A stretch of 64,000 nt of DNA from positions 62,001 through 126,000 of the forward strand of contig NZ_RBIQ01000011.1 of the NCBI RefSeq assembly GCF_003634105.1. The letters are read 5' to 3'. The number at the start of each line of letters is the position of its first letter. The stretch's first letter is position 1. Below, in pieces: positions 61,063 to 64,000 of the stretch. Source of the stretch: Maribacter vaceletii. Its GTDB lineage: Bacteria; Bacteroidota; Bacteroidia; Flavobacteriales; Flavobacteriaceae. The translations under genes were made by a program, and so were the position numbers. Below the pieces are notes generated by a model. That model had not been told where the DNA came from. It ran no database searches and saw only the letters and a program-made list of their open reading frames with translations.

Positions 61063-62268
61063 GTGCTTAAGTTATTTAAAAATATTAGTGGAGATAAAGC
61101 TATTTGGGCAGTTGTTGCTCTTTTGGCGTTATTCTCATTTTTGCCAGTATATAGCTCTAGTAGTAATTTAGTATATGTTGTTGGTAATGGTACTACTATG
61201 GGGCATTTGGTAAAGCACGCTTTGCTTTTATTTTTAGGTTTCGGAATTATTTATGGGGTGCATAAAATTCCATCTCATTTTTTTAAGGGCTTGTCTTTAA
61301 TAGCTATGCCAATTGTATTAATATTATTAATATTCACTTTAGCACAAGGAACAACTAGTGGTGGTACAAATGCAAGTAGGTGGATTCGTTTACCATTAGT
61401 AGGTTTAGGTTTTCAGCCATCTAATTTGGCAGCTGTTGTTTTAATGATTTATGTAGCTCGTTACCTTACTAAAATAAAAGACAAGGTGGTCACATTTACT
61501 GAGAGTATACTTCCTTTGTGGGTTCCTGTTTTTTTAACGATTGTGTTAATTTTACCGGCAAATTTTTCTACTGCAGCAATAATTTTCTCGATGGTTTTAA
61601 TGTTGTGTTTTTTAGGAGGATATCCCATTAAATATTTATTAGGAATTATAGGAACAGGAATAGCCTTTTTAGCAATTTTTATACTTACAGCTAAGGCCGC
61701 ACCAGACTTGTTTCCAAATAGGGTAGATACTTGGATGAGTAGAGTAGATAATTTTACAAATCCAGAAGATACAGATGCAGATTATCAAATAGAAAGAGCT
61801 AAAATTGCCATAGCTACCGGTGGATTTTTGGGTGAAGGAGCTGGTAAGAGTGTGCAAAAGAATTTTTTACCGCAGAGTTCCTCCGATTTTATTTATGCTA
61901 TTATAGTAGAAGAATATGGGCTTGTTGGCGGATTTGTGGTGATGTTTTTTTATTTATTACTGCTTTTTAGAATCATAGTAGTAGCAAATGGTAGTGCCAC
62001 AATTTTTGGAAAATTATTGGTTTTAGGAGTTGGGTTGCCTATTGTTTTTCAGGCATTAATTAATATGGCTGTAGCTGTAGAGTTATTCCCAGTTACAGGT
62101 CAAAACTTACCTCTAATAAGTATGGGAGGTACTTCAAGCTGGATGATATGCTTAGCTATAGGTATTATATTAAGTGTAAGTAATAAAGATGCGGAGATAG
62201 AAGAAAGTGATAGTAGTGAAAATATAGATGAGACAAATCCTTTAGAAATATTAAGTGGACAATTATAA
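61063..62268 (+). CDS. ftsW: FtsW lipid II glycosyltransferase (SEDS)
   Basis: 401 residues from GTG 61063; about ten membrane segments. SEDS motifs [24 protein letters not shown] (about 99-122) and [14 protein letters not shown] with the ending [12 protein letters not shown] (about 347-358). Septal peptidoglycan polymerase partner of FtsI. Acidic cytosolic tail. Overlaps murG by 14 bases. Confidence 0.95.
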   Translation: MLKLFKNISGDKAIWAVVALLALFSFLPVYSSSSNLVYVVGNGTTMGHLVKHALLLFLGFGIIYGVHKIPSHFFKGLSLIAMPIVLILLIFTLAQGTTSGGTNASRWIRLPLVGLGFQPSNLAAVVLMIYVARYLTKIKDKVVTFTESILPLWVPVFLTIVLILPANFSTAAIIFSMVLMLCFLGGYPIKYLLGIIGTGIAFLAIFILTAKAAPDLFPNRVDTWMSRVDNFTNPEDTDADYQIERAKIAIATGGFLGEGAGKSVQKNFLPQSSSDFIYAIIVEEYGLVGGFVVMFFYLLLLFRIIVVANGSATIFGKLLVLGVGLPIVFQALINMAVAVELFPVTGQNLPLISMGGTSSWMICLAIGIILSVSNKDAEIEESDSSENIDETNPLEILSGQL

Positions 62269-63346
62269 ATTTATTCTTTCTGGAGGAGGTACAGGGGGAC
62301 ATATTTATCCGGCAATTGCTATTGCAAATGAGTTAAAGAAAAGATACCCTAATGCGGAGTTTCTTTTTGTTGGAGCAAAAGATAGGATGGAGATGGAGAA
62401 AGTGCCAGAAGCAGGATATAAAATTGAGGGTTTGTGGATAACAGGATTACAACGAAAGTTGACTTTAAAGAATTTAATGTTTCCTTTTAAACTAATTAGT
62501 AGTTTGTTAAGAGCAAGAAAAATAGTATCGCAGTTTAAACCTAATGCCGTAATTGGTACTGGGGGGTTTGCTAGTGGGCCGTTGCTTAAAATTGCATCAG
62601 GGAGAAAAGTGCCTTGTTTATTACAAGAGCAAAATTCGTATGCAGGGGTTACAAATAAACTTTTAAAAGATGCTGTAGCTAAAATTTGTGTTGCTTATGA
62701 TGGAATGGAGAAGTTTTTTCCAGCACATAAAATTGTAAAAACAGGAAACCCTGTTCGTGAAGATTTAATTGCGCTTACTGGAAATAAGAAAGAAGCTTTA
62801 AGTTTTTTTGAGTTACAGGAAAATAAGCAAACATTAGTTGTTTTAGGAGGTAGTTTAGGAGCTCGTAGAATAAATAAACTAATAGAAAAGAAAATAGGCT
62901 TTTTTAAAGAAGCTGGTTTACAAATTATTTGGCAGTGTGGTAAACTATATTTTGAGGAGTATAAAAAATACAATTCAGATACTGTAAAAGTAATGGCTTT
63001 TATTAATAAAATGAATTATGCTTACGCTAGTGCAGATGTTATTATCTCAAGAGCAGGTGCAGGTTCTGTGTCCGAGTTAAGTATTGTTGGAAAACCTGTG
63101 GTTTTTATACCATCACCAAATGTAGCAGAAGACCATCAAACAAAAAATGCAATGGCTTTAGTGAATAATAATGCCGCTATACTAGTAAAGGAGAAAGATT
63201 TAGATGCTGATTTTGATACTGTTTTTTCGGGTTTAATTGCATCAAAAGAAAAGCAAGAAGAAATTTCAAAAAATATAAAGAATATGGCATTACCAAATGC
63301 TACAAAAGATATAGTAGACCAAATAGAAATATTGTTGAAAAAATAA
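62255..63346 (+). CDS. murG: UDP-GlcNAc:lipid I transferase (MurG)
   Basis: 363 residues from GTG 62255 within fts[20 protein letters not shown] (about 9-27), [11 protein letters not shown] (about 104-114), [13 protein letters not shown] (about 129-141) and the [11 protein letters not shown] (about 265-275) UDP-GlcNAc site. Peripheral inner membrane enzyme converting lipid I to lipid II. Confidence 0.96.
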   Translation: MDNYKFILSGGGTGGHIYPAIAIANELKKRYPNAEFLFVGAKDRMEMEKVPEAGYKIEGLWITGLQRKLTLKNLMFPFKLISSLLRARKIVSQFKPNAVIGTGGFASGPLLKIASGRKVPCLLQEQNSYAGVTNKLLKDAVAKICVAYDGMEKFFPAHKIVKTGNPVREDLIALTGNKKEALSFFELQENKQTLVVLGGSLGARRINKLIEKKIGFFKEAGLQIIWQCGKLYFEEYKKYNSDTVKVMAFINKMNYAYASADVIISRAGAGSVSELSIVGKPVVFIPSPNVAEDHQTKNAMALVNNNAAILVKEKDLDADFDTVFSGLIASKEKQEEISKNIKNMALPNATKDIVDQIEILLKK

Positions 63347-63347
63347 A

Positions 63348-64000
63348 ATGGATTTAAAACAAATACATAACGTATATTTTATTGGCATAGGGGGCATAGG
63401 AATGTCTGCTCTAGCGCGTTATTTTAAATTCATAAATAAAAATGTAGCAGGGTATGATAAAACAGAAACGCCGTTAACACAAGAACTTCAGGGAATTGGA
63501 ATAACAATACATTATAAAGATGCTGTTGGAAGCATAAATACAGAGTATTTAGATTCTGCAAAAACACTTGTAGTTTATACACCTGCAGTACCAAATAGTC
63601 ATGGGGAATATCAATATTTTCTGAATAATGGTTTTACAATAAAAAAACGTTCAGAAGTACTAGGAATAATTACAAAAGACACGTTTTGTTTTGCAGTTGC
63701 AGGAACCCATGGAAAAACTACAACCTCTAGTATATTAGCTCACTTGTTAAAAGAAACAGGAACGCCAATTACAGCTTTTTTAGGAGGAATATCAGAAGAC
63801 TTTAATAGTAATTTTCTATTAGAAGGGACAGCGTATTCTGTTGTGGAGGCCGATGAGTTTGACCGTTCGTTTTTACAATTATCACCCAATATGGCCTGCA
63901 TAACCTCTATGGATGCTGACCATTTAGATATTTATGGAACAGAAGAAGAATTGCAAAATTCTTTTAAAGAATTTACAAAACGTATAAAGCCAAATGGAAA
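63348..64000 (+). CDS. murC: UDP-MurNAc--L-alanine ligase (MurC), 5' part
   Basis: Open frame from ATG 63348, one base after the murG stop, continuing off the end of the window (217 codons seen). HNVYFIGIGGIGMSALARYF (about 7-26), YTPAVP (about 83-88), P-loop AGTHGKTTT (about 117-125), VEADEFDRSFL (about 166-176) and MDADHLDIYG (about 188-197). First step of stem peptide assembly. The remainder, and whether ftsQ-ftsA-ftsZ follow, cannot be seen. Confidence 0.95.
   Translation, partial: MDLKQIHNVYFIGIGGIGMSALARYFKFINKNVAGYDKTETPLTQELQGIGITIHYKDAVGSINTEYLDSAKTLVVYTPAVPNSHGEYQYFLNNGFTIKKRSEVLGIITKDTFCFAVAGTHGKTTTSSILAHLLKETGTPITAFLGGISEDFNSNFLLEGTAYSVVEADEFDRSFLQLSPNMACITSMDADHLDIYGTEEELQNSFKEFTKRIKPNG

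Noticed and set aside
1-64000. CRISPR arrays, tRNA or rRNA genes, transposases or prophage genes
   Set aside because: None seen when reading both strands; the only repeats are the GGCTGAGCG family and TTAGC spacers.

Overview
The window is a low-GC chromosomal segment of a gliding member of the Flavobacteriia (Bacteroidota), probably marine Flavobacteriaceae. The evidence is: gliding genes gldB and gldC; AT-rich DNA with essentially no Shine-Dalgarno sites and frequent TTG/GTG starts; many TAnnTTTG-type -7 promoter elements; SPII lipoproteins with short C-terminal-of-lipobox Cys; and a Bacteroidota-style dcw cluster. No rRNA, tRNA, CRISPR array, prophage or insertion sequence was seen. Almost all of it is housekeeping and amino-acid metabolism. 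It ends inside murC.

Layout. (1) 63-6476: methionine branch, metY, a three-domain homoserine acetyltransferase/aspartokinase/homoserine dehydrogenase fusion, a GIY-YIG nuclease gene wrapped in copies of a 20-base interspersed repeat, and metZ. (2) 6533-7555: a lipoprotein. (3) 7654-15541: an Rrf2 regulator, two matching operator-like sites 80 bases apart, then the sulfate assimilation operon DUF2061-cysH-cysD-cysN-sulfite reductase-cobA-ferredoxin reductase. (4) 15692-16540: two DUF805 paralogues. (5) 16725-22764: an RDD/SpoIIM/DUF4129/DUF4350/MoxR/DUF58 membrane module. (6) 22897-28694: split methionine synthase with a four-helix-bundle gene between its halves, a small unknown gene, a DinB-like gene and metF. 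(7) 28759-32924: envelope genes (PagL-like outer membrane protein, GIN-domain lipoprotein, serine hydrolase, lipocalin-like lipoprotein). (8) 33118-37242: a Phe/Tyr-rich leader peptide with attenuator hairpins, followed by pheA, an aminotransferase, tyrA and a DAHP synthase/chorismate mutase fusion. (9) 37283-46012: small envelope proteins, rsgA-dtd-MazG, aroA, queA, rlmN, a polyprenyl synthase, a SIMPL protein and a small membrane protein. (10) 46195-53068: dnaG, an orphan response regulator, nadE, gldB-gldC, engB and a hydrolase. (11) 53261-64000: the dcw cluster, mraZ through murC, with MraZ-type boxes in front and no murF.

How it works together. Regions 1, 3 and 6 form one sulfur-to-methionine route: sulfate is activated and reduced to sulfide (cys operon), sulfide is added to acylated homoserine (metY/metZ with the fusion enzyme supplying homoserine and its acetyl ester), and homocysteine is methylated by the split MetH using methyl-folate from MetF. 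Region 8 makes phenylalanine and tyrosine.

The most striking observation is the region before pheA. A 23-codon ORF with 8 Phe and 2 Tyr codons is followed by RNA segments that can form a 1:2 hairpin, a 2:3 antiterminator and a 3:4 intrinsic terminator. This is the full logic of a ribosome-mediated attenuator, here in a flavobacterium. Others worth checking are the repeat/GIY-YIG association, an orphan NarL-type regulator with Glu at the phosphoacceptor position, a primase whose four zinc ligands are all replaced, and a HEPN-like tail on sulfite reductase. All assignments are from reading the sequence and from memory of the families; no database search was run.
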